From Alphaproteobacteria bacterium (lineage in GTDB: Bacteria > Pseudomonadota > Alphaproteobacteria > Sphingomonadales > Sphingomonadaceae): a DNA stretch of 64,000 bases. Below the pieces are notes generated by a model. The model was not told the DNA's origin. It did no database searches and saw nothing but the letters and a program-made list of their open reading frames with translations. The position numbers and the translations under genes are program-made. Numbering within the stretch: position 1 is the stretch's first letter; each line of letters begins with the position of its first letter. Shown in pieces: positions 37,468 through 47,401 of the stretch. The stretch is from assembly GCA_019232625.1 (NCBI GenBank), contig JAFANP010000034.1:60870-124869 (forward strand). Reading direction: 5' to 3'.

Positions 37468-38366
37468 GGATCCTCGCCGCCATCGTCACCTACAACCGGC
37501 GCGCGCTGCTGGAGCGCTGCATCGACCATGTCCGCGGCCAGACCCGGCCGCCGGACGGCCTCATCGTCATCAACAATTCCAGCCCCGACGACACGGTGGA
37601 GATGCTCGAAGCCAAGGGCGTCCGCTACGTCACCCAGCCCAATGTCGGCTCGGCGGGCGGCTGGAAGCGCTCGATCGAGGAGGCGCTCGCGGGCGGGTGG
37701 GACGCCGTGTGGCTGATGGACGACGACGGCTACCCGCATCCCGGCGCGCTGGCGCTGCTCGAGGCGAGGCTGACGGGCGACGTGCCCTGCGTCTCCTCGG
37801 TCGTGCTGTGCGAGGACAATCCCAACCGCTTCGTCTTCCCCTTCCCGGTGCTCGATCGGCGCGGGCTGCCGGTGATGGTCGCGCGGCGCCGCAAGATCCG
37901 GCACCTCGACCGCCTCCGCCAAGTGGCCGGGGGCGACACCTATCCGTTCGCCCATCTCTTCAACGGCGCCTTGGTCAGCACCGAGGCGGCGCGGCGGATC
38001 GGCAACGTCGAGAGCGACTTCTTCCTGATGGGGGACGAGGTGGACTTCTTCATGCGCCTGCGCCGGCTCGGTCCGGTCCTCTCCCACCTCGACGCGCACC
38101 ACCTCCACCCCGACGTGTCGGGGCGGCCGCTCGACCCGGCCAAATTCTATTATTACGTCAAGAACACGATCATCCTCAATCGCCGCTATTTCGACAAGGT
38201 GTGGGCCCGCCATGCCATGGCGGTGGTGGCGGCGCTGGCCCGGACGGCGCATCGCAACTCCATCCCGCAGGCGCTGAGCTATGTCGCCGGGCCGCGCGCG
38301 CCGGTGCTGTGGAAGGCGGTGTCTCGCGGCCTCAGCGGCCGGGTCGGCAAGGATTTCGATGGCTGA
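37464..38366 (+). CDS. Glycosyltransferase family 2 (GlfT2-like/rhamnosyl type)
   Basis: 300 residues from GTG 37464 (GTGA overlap). ILAAIVTYNRRALLERCIDH, LIVINNSSPDDTVEML, NVGSAGGWKRSIEEALAGGW, VWLMDDDGYPHPGALALLEA (metal-binding DDD) and FFLMGDEVDFFMRLRR (catalytic base region) are classic GT-A features. The LIVINNSSPDDT...NVGSAGG pattern is seen in galactofuranosyl- and rhamnosyltransferases. Final sugar unknown. Confidence 0.9.
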   Translation: MRILAAIVTYNRRALLERCIDHVRGQTRPPDGLIVINNSSPDDTVEMLEAKGVRYVTQPNVGSAGGWKRSIEEALAGGWDAVWLMDDDGYPHPGALALLEARLTGDVPCVSSVVLCEDNPNRFVFPFPVLDRRGLPVMVARRRKIRHLDRLRQVAGGDTYPFAHLFNGALVSTEAARRIGNVESDFFLMGDEVDFFMRLRRLGPVLSHLDAHHLHPDVSGRPLDPAKFYYYVKNTIILNRRYFDKVWARHAMAVVAALARTAHRNSIPQALSYVAGPRAPVLWKAVSRGLSGRVGKDFDG

Positions 38367-39087
38367 GCTGAGGGCGCTGGTCGCCGCCGCCGGCAGCGGC
38401 ACCCGCGCCGGCCTGCCCTATCCCAAGACGCTTCACCCGGTGCTCGGCCGGCCGATCCTGCTCCGCCTCCTAGACCTGCTGCGGCCGCTCGACCCCCGGC
38501 CGGCGGTGATCGTCAGCCCTTCGGGCCGGCAGGAGGTGGAGCGCTGCCTCGCCGAGGCCGGCGCAGCGGCCGAGCTGATTGAGCAGCCGGCGCCGACCGG
38601 GATGGGCGATGCGATCCTGCGCTTCCGGGACGCGCAGGGCGCGGCGGAGACCGAGCATCTGCTCGTCGTCTGGGGCGATATCCCGCTGCTCGAGCCGGCG
38701 ACGATCGAGGGGCTGCGGGCCGCGCACTTCGCCGGGGGCAACGACTTCAGCTTCGCCACCCGCCGGGTGGAGGAGGCCTATACGATCGTCGAGCGGGACG
38801 CCTCCGGGCGCGTCGCCGCCCTCATCGAGACTCGCGAGGCGGGCCTGCGCCCCGGCCCGGGCGAGCGCGACATCGGCCTGTTCCTGTTCCGCGCCAGGCC
38901 CGTGTTCGATCTGCTCGCGCGGCGGCTGGAGGGCGCCGAGGGCCGCTCCACCGGCGAGCACGGCTTCCTCTACATCGTCCGCCACCTGGCCGCGCGCGGC
39001 TTCAAGGTGGAGGCGGTGCCGATCGCAACCGAGCGCGACCTCATTTCGCTCAATCGGCTGAGCGACCTCGGGGACCTTGCCGGCTGA
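38359..39087 (+). CDS. Sugar nucleotidyltransferase-like protein
   Basis: 242 residues. ALVAAAGSGTRAGLPYPKTLHPVLGRPI (nucleotide loop, here GSGTR and K) and VVWGDIPLLEPATIEGL (metal aspartate) match the GlmU/MobA-type nucleotidyltransferase fold. Lacks the GlmU acetyltransferase domain. Together with the HAD phosphatase, it may make an NDP-sugar or alditol for this locus. Overlaps the previous gene by 8 bases and the opposing gene's 3' end by 38 bases. Confidence 0.85.
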   Translation: MAELRALVAAAGSGTRAGLPYPKTLHPVLGRPILLRLLDLLRPLDPRPAVIVSPSGRQEVERCLAEAGAAAELIEQPAPTGMGDAILRFRDAQGAAETEHLLVVWGDIPLLEPATIEGLRAAHFAGGNDFSFATRRVEEAYTIVERDASGRVAALIETREAGLRPGPGERDIGLFLFRARPVFDLLARRLEGAEGRSTGEHGFLYIVRHLAARGFKVEAVPIATERDLISLNRLSDLGDLAG

Positions 39088-40210
39088 CCTCGTCCGCCGC
39101 AAGCGGCCGCCCCAGCATCAGCGCGAGCCACGCATCGAACGTGCCGGACCCCGACAGCGCCTCGGCGCGGCGCCGCAGCGCGGGCCCGTCGGCCGGCTGG
39201 GCGAGCGCCGCCTCCATCCCCTCGGCCAGCGCCGCCGGATCGCCGCAGGGCACCAGCCGCCCGAAGCGCCCGCCGTCGAGGATTTCGGCCGGGCCGTGCG
39301 GGCAGTCGGTGCTGACGATGCCCAGGCCGAGGCGCATCGCTTCGATGAGGACGTTGCCGAAGCCCTCGAAGTCGGAGGAGAGGACGAAGAGGTCGGCCGA
39401 GGCGAGGTAGGCGGAAGGGTTGGCGACGAAGCCGGGTAGAAGCACGTCCTCGGCGATTCCGAGCCGCGCCGCCTCGGCCCTCAGCGCCGGCATCATCGCG
39501 CCGTCGCCCAGGATCATCAGCCTGGCCGCGCGGCCGTGGCGGCGGAGCAGGGCGAAGGCTCGGATCAGCAGCAGGTGATTCTTCTCCGGCTTCAGCGTTC
39601 CGGCGGTGACGAGCCTGCCGTCCGCCTCGCCCCACAGCGCGTCGATAGCCGGGTCCCGAACCGGCGGCCCCGGGTCCGGCACCGGATTGTGCAGCACGTG
39701 GATGCTCGGCCTTGCTATGCCGCCGAGAGCCGCGAGGTCGTCGGCGGAGCCCGAGGAGACCACCACCCGCGCGTCGGCCTTGGGATAGAAGAGGCGGACG
39801 GTCGCCTTGAGAAGCCGAAGCGTCCGCCTTTGCCCGGCATATTGGAGCGAAAGCGGCGCGTGGTCGCTGACGACGATCCGCGTCGGAACGCGCGCGAGGA
39901 GGCGGGAGAGGATCGCGACGACGGTGAGCGGCCACATCCGCGCCTGGAGGGCGTGGGGGCGGCGCTCGCGCAGGTATCGCGCAAGCGGCCGTATCGCGGC
40001 GACCAGCCGGTGGGCGCCGAGGTCCACCACCCTCACCTCGGGCGGCAACATGGCGAGCAGCTCGCCCCCGGCCCTGACGAGCACCAGGTCGACCTCGTAG
40101 CCGCGCCCGACGAAGTCGCGGATGAGGTTGAGCGCGACCCGCTCGGCGCCGCCGCCGCCCATGTTCGGGAGCAGGAAGGCGAGCCGCTCCGGCTGCCAGC
40201 CTGGGCTCAC
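39050..40210 (-). CDS. Glycosyltransferase family 4
   Basis: 386 residues from GTG 40210, overlapping the asnB stop (GTGA); ATG 40225 is an alternative. FLLPNMGGGGAERVALNLIR at the N-terminus, VVVSSGSADDLAALGG, VTAGTLKPEKNHLLLIRAFA and VLSSDFEGFGNVLIEAMRLG are the GT-B acceptor and donor motifs. It ends the minus-strand operon of a GT2, asparagine synthase and this gene. Confidence 0.9.
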   Translation of the reverse strand: MSPGWQPERLAFLLPNMGGGGAERVALNLIRDFVGRGYEVDLVLVRAGGELLAMLPPEVRVVDLGAHRLVAAIRPLARYLRERRPHALQARMWPLTVVAILSRLLARVPTRIVVSDHAPLSLQYAGQRRTLRLLKATVRLFYPKADARVVVSSGSADDLAALGGIARPSIHVLHNPVPDPGPPVRDPAIDALWGEADGRLVTAGTLKPEKNHLLLIRAFALLRRHGRAARLMILGDGAMMPALRAEAARLGIAEDVLLPGFVANPSAYLASADLFVLSSDFEGFGNVLIEAMRLGLGIVSTDCPHGPAEILDGGRFGRLVPCGDPAALAEGMEAALAQPADGPALRRRAEALSGSGTFDAWLALMLGRPLAADEVSRQGPRGRSAD

Positions 40211-42045
40211 GCCGCCTGGGTCCATTTCCGGCGCCAGCTCTCGAAGCTGAACAGGAACCACAGCAGCCCGTAATTGACGCGCTCGCCGCGACGGTAGCGG
40301 GCCAGCAGCCGCTCGAGCGCCTTTCGGTCGAAGAACGGCGCCGGATCGTCGAGCATCTCCAGGAAATGATCCTGGTAATAGTCGCGGATCCACTGGTCGA
40401 GCGGCGCGGCGAAGCCCCGCTTGGGCAGCGTGTACAGCTCGCGAGGAAGGTAGCGGCCGAGCAGGCGCTTGAGGATGAGCTTGGTCTCGCCGCCGGCGAT
40501 CTTGAACTTCGCCGGGAGCTGGGCGGCGAACTCGACGAGCCGGTGGTCGAGCAGCGGCTCGCGCCCCTCGATGCTGTGGTACATGGTCGCCCGGTCGACC
40601 TTCACCAGCACGTCGTCGACCATGTAGCGCTTGAAGTCCCACTCCCCCATCTGGTTGAGCAGCTCGCCCTCCGCCGGCGGCGTGAGGCGCTCCTCATAGG
40701 CCGGGAAGAGGGCGGCGAGATCGCCGGCCGAGGCGCTGTGCAGCCGCCGCTGCATGAAGCTGAGGAAGGGCTGGTCGGCGAGGAGCCCCGCCTGCCGCCG
40801 AAGCGTCTCGCCCCGCGCCCCGGGAGCGACGGCGCCGGCGAGGGCGAAGGCGCCGCGCGCGCCGACCCGCCCCGCGAGGCCGAGCCGGCGCACCTGCTCC
40901 CAGCGGTTGAGGAACTCGACGTAGCGGACATAGCCGCCGAACAGCTCGTCGCCGGCGTCCGCGCTCAGCACCACCTTGACGCCATTCTCCTTCGCCAGCT
41001 GCGAGACGTAGGTCGTGGCGATGCCGCTGCTGTCGCCGTGGGGCTCGTCGTAAATGTCGTAGAAATGCTCCAAGATGTCGCGCCCGCGGCCGGACGAGAG
41101 CACCGCCTCCTTGTGCTCGGTTCCGAGATAGGCGGCGATCTTCCGCGCATCGGCGGATTCGTCATAACCTTCTTCCGAAAAGCCGATCGTGAAGGTGCGA
41201 AGCGACCCGTAATGCTTCGACAGCACGGCGGTGACGAGCGAGCTGTCGACTCCGGCGCTGAGGAAGACGCCGACCGGCACGTCGGCGACCATCCTGTAGC
41301 GGAAGGCGCTGATGACGATCTCCTCGAGCTCGTCGACGAGGTCGTCGAGCGGGCGCTCCCGCCACTCGGCATTCTCGGCGTAGTGGACGTTCCAATAGCG
41401 CTCCAGCGTCACCCGCCCCTGCTGGAACTTGAGGATATGGGCCTGCGGCACCTTGGCGACGGAGGAGAGGATGGAGAGGCCGCTGCTGATATAGCCGTGG
41501 GCGAGGAACTCCGAGACGGCGGCGGGATCGATGTCGCCCCGCTCGTCGGCGCCGAGGAAGGGCTTCAGGCCGTTCAGCGTGCTGGCGAAGGCGAAGCGGC
41601 CGTCCTTCTCGTAATAGTAAAGCGGCTTCACGCCGGCGCGGTCGCGGATCAGGTAGAGCGCCTTCTCGGCCTCGTCCCACAGCGCGAAGGCGAACATGCC
41701 GATGAAGCGCTCGACGCAGCGCGGGCCCCAGCAGTGGAAGGCCTTGAGCACAACCTCGGTGTCGCTCGACGAGGTGAAGCTGTAGCCGCGGCGGACCAGC
41801 TCCTCGGCGACCTCGCGATAATTGTAGATCTCCCCGTTGAAGACGGTGACGAGGCGCTCGAAGCGCATCGGCTGGTGGCCGAGAGGCGACAGGTCGATGA
41901 TCGAGAGGCGGCGATGGCCGAGGCCGACCCCGTCCTCCAGATAATAGCCGCAATCGTCGGGCCCGCGCCGGGCGATGGCGCCGGTCATCGCCTCGAGGAC
42001 GTCCTGGCCCCGCGAGGGGTCGATGAAGCCGGCTATGCCGCACAT
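40207..42045 (-). CDS. asnB: Asparagine synthase (glutamine-hydrolysing), copy 1
   Basis: 612 residues. The N-terminal glutaminase domain has nucleophile Cys2 (MCGIAGF), RRGPDDCG, GHRRLSIIDLSPLGHQPM and FNGEIYNYRE. The synthase domain's ATP loop is VFLSAGVDSSLV, with LSADAGDELFGGYVRY following. In polysaccharide loci such enzymes often amidate sugar acids rather than making free asparagine. Here it sits between two glycosyltransferases; the substrate is not determined. ATG 42045 gives the essential Cys2. Confidence 0.93.
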   Translation of the reverse strand: MCGIAGFIDPSRGQDVLEAMTGAIARRGPDDCGYYLEDGVGLGHRRLSIIDLSPLGHQPMRFERLVTVFNGEIYNYREVAEELVRRGYSFTSSSDTEVVLKAFHCWGPRCVERFIGMFAFALWDEAEKALYLIRDRAGVKPLYYYEKDGRFAFASTLNGLKPFLGADERGDIDPAAVSEFLAHGYISSGLSILSSVAKVPQAHILKFQQGRVTLERYWNVHYAENAEWRERPLDDLVDELEEIVISAFRYRMVADVPVGVFLSAGVDSSLVTAVLSKHYGSLRTFTIGFSEEGYDESADARKIAAYLGTEHKEAVLSSGRGRDILEHFYDIYDEPHGDSSGIATTYVSQLAKENGVKVVLSADAGDELFGGYVRYVEFLNRWEQVRRLGLAGRVGARGAFALAGAVAPGARGETLRRQAGLLADQPFLSFMQRRLHSASAGDLAALFPAYEERLTPPAEGELLNQMGEWDFKRYMVDDVLVKVDRATMYHSIEGREPLLDHRLVEFAAQLPAKFKIAGGETKLILKRLLGRYLPRELYTLPKRGFAAPLDQWIRDYYQDHFLEMLDDPAPFFDRKALERLLARYRRGERVNYGLLWFLFSFESWRRKWTQAA

Positions 42046-42058
42046 GGTCGATGAGCCT

Positions 42059-43018
42059 TCAGGCGCGAATGATGTCTTTGATGGCGCTCTTGCCACCGGC
42101 GAAGTCGCGGTAGAAGCCGCCGCGCCACAGCTTCAGCACCGCCGGCAGCCGGGCCACCCGGCCCTTGGCGAGGAGCTGCAGCCGGCGCTCCAGCCGCTCG
42201 CCCTCCGAGGCGATGCGGGCGAGCGCCGCCGCCACCCGCGCCTCCCCGACCAGCGACACGGCGAGGGCGCGACGCTCCTCTATGCGGCGGCGGAAAAGGC
42301 CGAGCTGGTCGATCTGGGCCCGCCACGCCTCGCGCGGGTCGGCGGTGCCGTAGAGGCGGACCAGGTCCCAGGTGGAGGCGTTCTCCTTGGCCATCACGCT
42401 CTCGGTCGAATTGCCGCCGTGGCGCCGGTAGAGCTGGAGCGGCGCCTCGATGAGGAGCTTGGTCCCCAGAAGGTCGGCGAGCGTCGCCACCCAGCCGTCA
42501 TAGTTGAGCGCCTTGGGGAAGGGGAGGAGCAGGGGGATCAGCTCGCGCCGCAGCGCCGAGCAGCAGCCGGCGACGTGGTTGCTGTCGGGATAGCCGAGCT
42601 TGCGGGCGTTCTGGAGGAAGGTGACGCCGAGCCGGCGGCCCTCGCCGTCCATCAGCTCCTCGTCGTTGATCGCCATCAGCATGGACGGGTTCGCCTCGAG
42701 CGCGGCGAGGACGCGGGCGATCTTGTCGGGATGCCAGATGTCGTCCTGGTCGCTGATGAAGACGAGGTCGCCGTCGGCGAGCGAGACGACGCGCTCGAAA
42801 TTGCCGTTGAACCCCAGGTTCGCCGCGTTGCGCTCCACCCGGACCGGGAAGGGCGCGGTGGCGGCGAAGGCTTCCGCGATCTCGGCCGTGCCGTCGGTCG
42901 AGCCGTCGTCGCAGACGATCAGCGCATCCGGAAGGCGCGTCTGGGCGGCGAGGCTCGCCAGCTGCTCGGCGAAGAAGCGCGCGCCGTTATAGCTTGCGAG
43001 GGCGATCACGACCTTCAT
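42059..43018 (-). CDS. Glycosyltransferase family 2 (rhamnosyltransferase-like)
   Basis: 319 residues. VVIALASYNGARFFAEQLAS, LIVCDDGSTDGTAEIAEAFA, NLGFNGNFERVVSLADGDLV, FISDQDDIWHPDKIARVL (DQDD metal motif) and NHVAGCCSALRREL fit the alpha-rhamnosyl type of GT2. First gene of a minus-strand three-gene operon. A ~240-base region before the divergent rfbA holds no gene and probably contains both promoters. Confidence 0.9.
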   Translation of the reverse strand: MKVVIALASYNGARFFAEQLASLAAQTRLPDALIVCDDGSTDGTAEIAEAFAATAPFPVRVERNAANLGFNGNFERVVSLADGDLVFISDQDDIWHPDKIARVLAALEANPSMLMAINDEELMDGEGRRLGVTFLQNARKLGYPDSNHVAGCCSALRRELIPLLLPFPKALNYDGWVATLADLLGTKLLIEAPLQLYRRHGGNSTESVMAKENASTWDLVRLYGTADPREAWRAQIDQLGLFRRRIEERRALAVSLVGEARVAAALARIASEGERLERRLQLLAKGRVARLPAVLKLWRGGFYRDFAGGKSAIKDIIRA

Positions 43019-43259
43019 GAGCGGAGACTGGACCCCTTGCGGATGTCGTTGGAAGCAAAAGCATTTGGCGAAGGCGCGGCAGGCGCCGGCGCGGGTCCTC
43101 TAGCGCAACTTGCGGCGAGGGCCAACCTCGGCTTGAGCGGGGCGCGGCCGCCCCTCAATGAAAATCACGGTGCAAAAGAGCGCGGTTGCCGCTAGGAGGC
43201 GCGCGGCCGGCGGACAGGGGCGCGCCGGCTTTTCCGGGATCGATCAGCGGAGGCTTGGC

Positions 43260-44171
43260 TTGAAGGGTATCATCTTGGCGGGAGGGAGCGGCACGCGGCT
43301 CTATCCCGTGACGCTGGCCGTCTCGAAGCAGCTGCTGCCGGTCTACGACAAGCCGATGATCTATTATCCGCTGGCGACCCTGATGCTGGCCGGGATACGC
43401 GAGATATTGATCATCTCGACGCCGCACGATTTGCCGCACTTCCGCACCCTGCTCGGCGACGGCGGGGCGATGGGAATCTCGCTCAGCTATGCCGAGCAGC
43501 CGCGGCCGGAAGGCCTGGCGCAGGCCTTCATCATCGGCCGCGACTTCGTCGGGGACGACAGCGTCGCCCTGATCCTCGGCGACAACATCTTCTTCGGCGC
43601 CGGCCTGTCGGGCCTCTGCCAGGACGCGGCGGCCTGGACCGGCGGCGCGACCGTCTTCGCCTATCATGTCGAGGATCCCGAGCGCTACGGGGTCGTGTCC
43701 TTCGACCCGGAGACGGGCGAGGCGACCGAGATCGTCGAGAAGCCGGCGCATCCCGCCTCGAGCTGGGCGGTGACCGGCCTCTATTTCTACGACAATGACG
43801 TGCTCGACATCGCCGCCGCGGTGAAGCCCTCGGCGCGGGGCGAGCTGGAGATCACCGACGTCAACCGCGCCTATCTCGAGCAGGGGCGCCTGCGCGTCAG
43901 CCGGTTGGGCCGCGGCTTCGCCTGGCTCGACACCGGCACCCACGACAGCCTGGTCGACGCCACCGCCTTCGTCCGCACGGTCGAGCAGCGCCAGGGGATC
44001 AAGGTGATGTGCCCGGAGGAGATCGCCTACGAGTTCGGCTATCTCGACGAGGCGCAGCTGCTCGCCGCCGCCGAGCGGATGGGCAAGTCCGATTACGCCA
44101 ACTTCCTGCGCCGCCGCGCCGCCGAGGGGCGGACGATGCTGGCGGCGCCGACCAGCGAGCAGAGATTCTGA
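43260..44171 (+). CDS. rfbA: Glucose-1-phosphate thymidylyltransferase
   Basis: 303 residues from TTG 43260 (ribosome site GCGGAGG). [20 protein letters not shown] and [20 protein letters not shown] give the nucleotide loop and lysine. [19 protein letters not shown] and [15 protein letters not shown] complete the family. First step to dTDP-rhamnose and related sugars. ATG 43158 upstream is not conserved. Followed by rfbB after 2 bases. Confidence 0.95.
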   Translation: MKGIILAGGSGTRLYPVTLAVSKQLLPVYDKPMIYYPLATLMLAGIREILIISTPHDLPHFRTLLGDGGAMGISLSYAEQPRPEGLAQAFIIGRDFVGDDSVALILGDNIFFGAGLSGLCQDAAAWTGGATVFAYHVEDPERYGVVSFDPETGEATEIVEKPAHPASSWAVTGLYFYDNDVLDIAAAVKPSARGELEITDVNRAYLEQGRLRVSRLGRGFAWLDTGTHDSLVDATAFVRTVEQRQGIKVMCPEEIAYEFGYLDEAQLLAAAERMGKSDYANFLRRRAAEGRTMLAAPTSEQRF

Positions 44172-44173
44172 CC

Positions 44174-45238
44174 ATGGCGTCCCGCACCATTCTCGTCACC
44201 GGCGGCGCCGGCTTCATCGGGTCGGCCGTCTGCCGGCACCTGATCGGCCGCGGCGACACCCGCGTCGTCAATCTCGACAAGCTGACCTATGCCGGCAACC
44301 TCGCCTCGCTCGCCGACGTGGCGGCGAGCCCCGACTATCGCTTCGTCCAGGCCGACATCGGCGACACGGCCGCCGTCTCGGCCCTGCTCGCGGAGGAGCG
44401 GCCCGACGCGATCATGCACCTCGCCGCGGAAAGCCATGTCGACCGCTCGATCGACGGCCCGGGCGAATTCATCGAGACCAACATCGTCGGCACCTTCCGC
44501 CTGGTCCAGGCGGCGCTCGGCTATTGGCGCGGGCTCGAGGAGGAGAAGAGGGCGCGCTTCCGCTTCCACCACATCTCGACGGACGAGGTGTTCGGCGACC
44601 TGCCGTTCGACAGCGGCGTGTTCACCGAGGAGACGCCTTACGACCCTTCCTCGCCTTACTCGGCCTCAAAGGCGGCGTCCGATCACTTGGTGCGGGCCTG
44701 GCAGCACACCTACGGCCTGCCGGTGGTGCTCTCCAACTGCTCGAACAATTACGGCCCCTATCATTTTCCCGAGAAGCTGATCCCGCTCGTCATCCTCAAC
44801 GCGCTGCACGAGCGGCCGCTGCCGGTCTACGGCAAGGGGGAGAACGTGCGCGACTGGCTCTATGTGGAGGACCATGCCCGGGCGCTCGACCGGATCGTCA
44901 GCGACGGGACGCCCGGCGAGACCTATCTGATCGGCGGCCGCGCCGAGCGCACCAACCTCGAGGTGGTGCGCACCATCTGCCGGCTGCTCGACGCGCGGCG
45001 CCCGCGCAAGGGCGGCGCGCGCTACGAGGATTTGATCGAATATGTGACCGACCGGCCCGGCCACGACCGGCGCTACGCGATCGACCCGTCCAAGGCCGAG
45101 CGGGAGCTCGGCTGGGCCCCGCAGGAGAGCTTCGAGGGCGGCATGGGCAAGACGATCGACTGGTATCTCGCCCGCGAGGATTGGTGGCGGCCGCTGCGCG
45201 ACAAGCGCTACGCCGGGGAGCGGCTGGGGCAGGGTTGA
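44174..45238 (+). CDS. rfbB: dTDP-glucose 4,6-dehydratase
   Basis: 354 residues. [40 protein letters not shown], the Y-x-x-x-K active site [12 protein letters not shown], and [20 protein letters not shown] are diagnostic. Makes dTDP-4-keto-6-deoxyglucose, the branch point for rhamnose (rfbCD at 54072-55537) or an amino sugar (aminotransferase at 45326). Confidence 0.97.
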   Translation: MASRTILVTGGAGFIGSAVCRHLIGRGDTRVVNLDKLTYAGNLASLADVAASPDYRFVQADIGDTAAVSALLAEERPDAIMHLAAESHVDRSIDGPGEFIETNIVGTFRLVQAALGYWRGLEEEKRARFRFHHISTDEVFGDLPFDSGVFTEETPYDPSSPYSASKAASDHLVRAWQHTYGLPVVLSNCSNNYGPYHFPEKLIPLVILNALHERPLPVYGKGENVRDWLYVEDHARALDRIVSDGTPGETYLIGGRAERTNLEVVRTICRLLDARRPRKGGARYEDLIEYVTDRPGHDRRYAIDPSKAERELGWAPQESFEGGMGKTIDWYLAREDWWRPLRDKRYAGERLGQG

Positions 45239-45325
45239 GGCCGAACCCCTGTATTCGGCGGCGGATGTCGCCTACAGGGCGCTCGCCGGGCGCTGGCCGC
45301 CTCGAAGCGCATCAGGAGCGCAAAT

Positions 45326-46432
45326 TTGTCTGATCCGATCTATGTCACGCGTCCGTACCTGCCGCCGCTCGCCGAGTTCCTGCCGATGCTGGAGCGGATC
45401 TGGGAGACGCGCGTCCTCACCAACGCGGGACCGTTCCACGTCGCGCTCGAGGAGCGGCTGAGAACGCTGTTCGAGGCCGAGAACGTCACCCTGACCACCA
45501 ACGGCATGCTCGCGCTGACGGCGGCGCTGGACGCGGCGGAGATTGAGGGCGAGGTGGTGACGACGCCCTATTCGTTCGTCGCGACGACCCATGCCGTGAA
45601 GATGGGCCGGCTCACGCCGCGCTTCGTCGACGTGCGGGCCTCCGACCTCAACATCGATCCTCAGGCCATCGAGGCGGCGATCACCCCGCAGACCCGGGCC
45701 ATCGTCGCCGTCCACGTCTACGGCAATCCGTGCGCGGTGGAGGAGATCGACGCGATCGCGGCCCGCCACGGCCTCAAGGTGATCTACGACGCCGCCCACG
45801 CCTTCGGGGTGCGCTACAAGGGGCGCAGCCTCCTCTCCTGGGGCGATTTCGCGACGTTGAGCTTCCACGCCACCAAGGCGTTCAACACGTTCGAGGGCGG
45901 GGCGATCGTCTCGCGCGCGGCAAGCCGCACCTCGCTCGACCGGCTGCGCAACTTCGGCATCCAGGACGAGGTGCGCATCCCCGCGGTCGGCACCAACGCC
46001 AAGATGAGCGAGTTCAACGCCGCCTTGGGCCTCCTCCAGCTGGATCATTTCGAAGGCGTGCGCGCCGCCCGCGCGGCGGTCGACCGGCGCTACAGGGAGA
46101 TGCTGGAGGACGTGGACGGAATCGACGTGCTCGCCATCCCGGACGAGGTGGTGCCGAACCACTCCTATTTCCCGATCCTCGTCCGCCCGGGCTTCGGCGC
46201 CAGCCGCGACGCCGTCTACGAGGCGCTCAAGGCCGAGAACATCTATTCTCGGCGCTATTTCTACCCGCTCCTCTCCAGCCTGCCCATGTACCAGGACATG
46301 CCGGGCGCCGACTCCGCCAACCTGCCGGTCGCGACCCGGGCCGCGGAAGAGATATTGTGCCTGCCGATCTTCCCGGACCTCGCCGCCGAGGACCAGGAGC
46401 GGATCGTCGGGATCCTCCGCTCGCTCGCATGA
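45326..46432 (+). CDS. DegT/DnrJ/EryC1-type sugar aminotransferase (VioA-like)
   Basis: 368-residue PLP enzyme from TTG 45326 with AGGAG eight bases upstream. Catalytic lysine in FHATKAFNTFEGGAIV; VTTPYSFVATTHAVKMGRLT, VHVYGNPCAVEEIDAIAARH and IYDAAHAFGVRYKG. The start VTRPYLPPLAEFLPMLERIW and LTNAGPFHVALEERL strongly recall VioA, which forms dTDP-4-amino-4,6-dideoxyglucose from the RfbB product. That assignment is by pattern, so position of amination stays tentative. Overlaps the GNAT gene (ATGA). Confidence 0.88.
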   Translation: MSDPIYVTRPYLPPLAEFLPMLERIWETRVLTNAGPFHVALEERLRTLFEAENVTLTTNGMLALTAALDAAEIEGEVVTTPYSFVATTHAVKMGRLTPRFVDVRASDLNIDPQAIEAAITPQTRAIVAVHVYGNPCAVEEIDAIAARHGLKVIYDAAHAFGVRYKGRSLLSWGDFATLSFHATKAFNTFEGGAIVSRAASRTSLDRLRNFGIQDEVRIPAVGTNAKMSEFNAALGLLQLDHFEGVRAARAAVDRRYREMLEDVDGIDVLAIPDEVVPNHSYFPILVRPGFGASRDAVYEALKAENIYSRRYFYPLLSSLPMYQDMPGADSANLPVATRAAEEILCLPIFPDLAAEDQERIVGILRSLA

Positions 46433-47361
46433 CCGGGGCGGGAGCGGACGCGCGCGGCTACCTGTCGGACGCCTATGCCGAGGCTTTGGCCGAGTTCGGC
46501 CGGCCGCGGCGGCTGCCGCGCAGCGGCGGGTGGATCCTGGAGCGGGAGGTGCCCGGCACCGCCCTCAGGGACGCGATGGGGCCCTATCCGATCTTCTCCT
46601 GCCGCGACTGGCGGGCGCTGGAGGCCGACCTCGACGAGATTTCCGACCTGGTCAGCCTGTCGCTCGTCGCCGATCCGTTCGGCGCCCACGATCCCGAGCT
46701 GCTCGGGCGATGCTTTCCCGACCGGATGGTGGCCTTCAAGGAGCATTTCGTCACCGACCTCGGCGCCGCCGACCTTTCCACCGTCTCCAAGCACCATCGC
46801 TATTATGCGCGGCGGGCTCTGGCCGCGCTCGATCTCGACCTCCTCGAAGGGGAAGCGGCGGCGGCCTTCGCGCCGGAATGGTCGCGGCTCTACGGCGTGC
46901 TCGCCGCCCGCCACGGCCTCACCGGCATCAAGGCCTTCTCCCCCGCCTCGTTCGAGAAGCAGCTTCGCGTGCCCGGCGCGGTGGTGCTGCGGGCGCGGCA
47001 CGAGGGCGCGACGGTGGGGGCGCACATCTGGTACCTGCAGGAGGGCGTGGCGTTCAGCCACCTCGCCGCCGTCGACGAGCGCGGCTATGCGCTGATGGCG
47101 GCCTACGGCCTCTACGCCTTCGCGCTCGAGAAGCTGAAGGGGCGCGCCGCGCGGCTCAACCTCGGCGCCGGGGCGGGCGCGGCGGGCGACGCGGCGGACG
47201 GCCTCACCCGCTTCAAGCGCGGCTGGGCGACGGGCACCGTCCCCGTCCATTTCTGCGGCCGGATCTTCGATCCCGCCGCCTACGAGGCGGCGGCGCGGGC
47301 CCGGCCGGCACCCCCGGCGAGCGGCTATTTCCCGATATACCGGGCGGGGGAGCTGGGCTAA
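46429..47361 (+). CDS. FemAB/BioF2-type GNAT acyltransferase
   Basis: 310 residues. A probable N-terminal helical region, then HRYYARRALAALDLDLLEGE, GIKAFSPASFEKQLRVPGAV, VLRARHEGATVGAHIWYLQE, YALMAAYGLYAFALEKLKGR and FKRGWATGTVPVHFCGRIFD. This is the peptidoglycan-type or BioF2-like GNAT fold (double GNAT). In this place it most likely N-acylates the amino sugar made by the preceding aminotransferase; an aminoacyl donor is possible. Confidence 0.7.
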   Translation: MTGAGADARGYLSDAYAEALAEFGRPRRLPRSGGWILEREVPGTALRDAMGPYPIFSCRDWRALEADLDEISDLVSLSLVADPFGAHDPELLGRCFPDRMVAFKEHFVTDLGAADLSTVSKHHRYYARRALAALDLDLLEGEAAAAFAPEWSRLYGVLAARHGLTGIKAFSPASFEKQLRVPGAVVLRARHEGATVGAHIWYLQEGVAFSHLAAVDERGYALMAAYGLYAFALEKLKGRAARLNLGAGAGAAGDAADGLTRFKRGWATGTVPVHFCGRIFDPAAYEAAARARPAPPASGYFPIYRAGELG

Positions 47362-47401
47362 AGGCCCGTGCCGGCCGGCGCGAGGCCGGTTTCTGGGAGA
47401 C

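Noticed and set aside
40366..42054. 562-codon plus-strand frame opposite asparagine synthase
   Set aside because: Acidic, repetitive composition typical of antisense frames; the other strand has all catalytic motifs.
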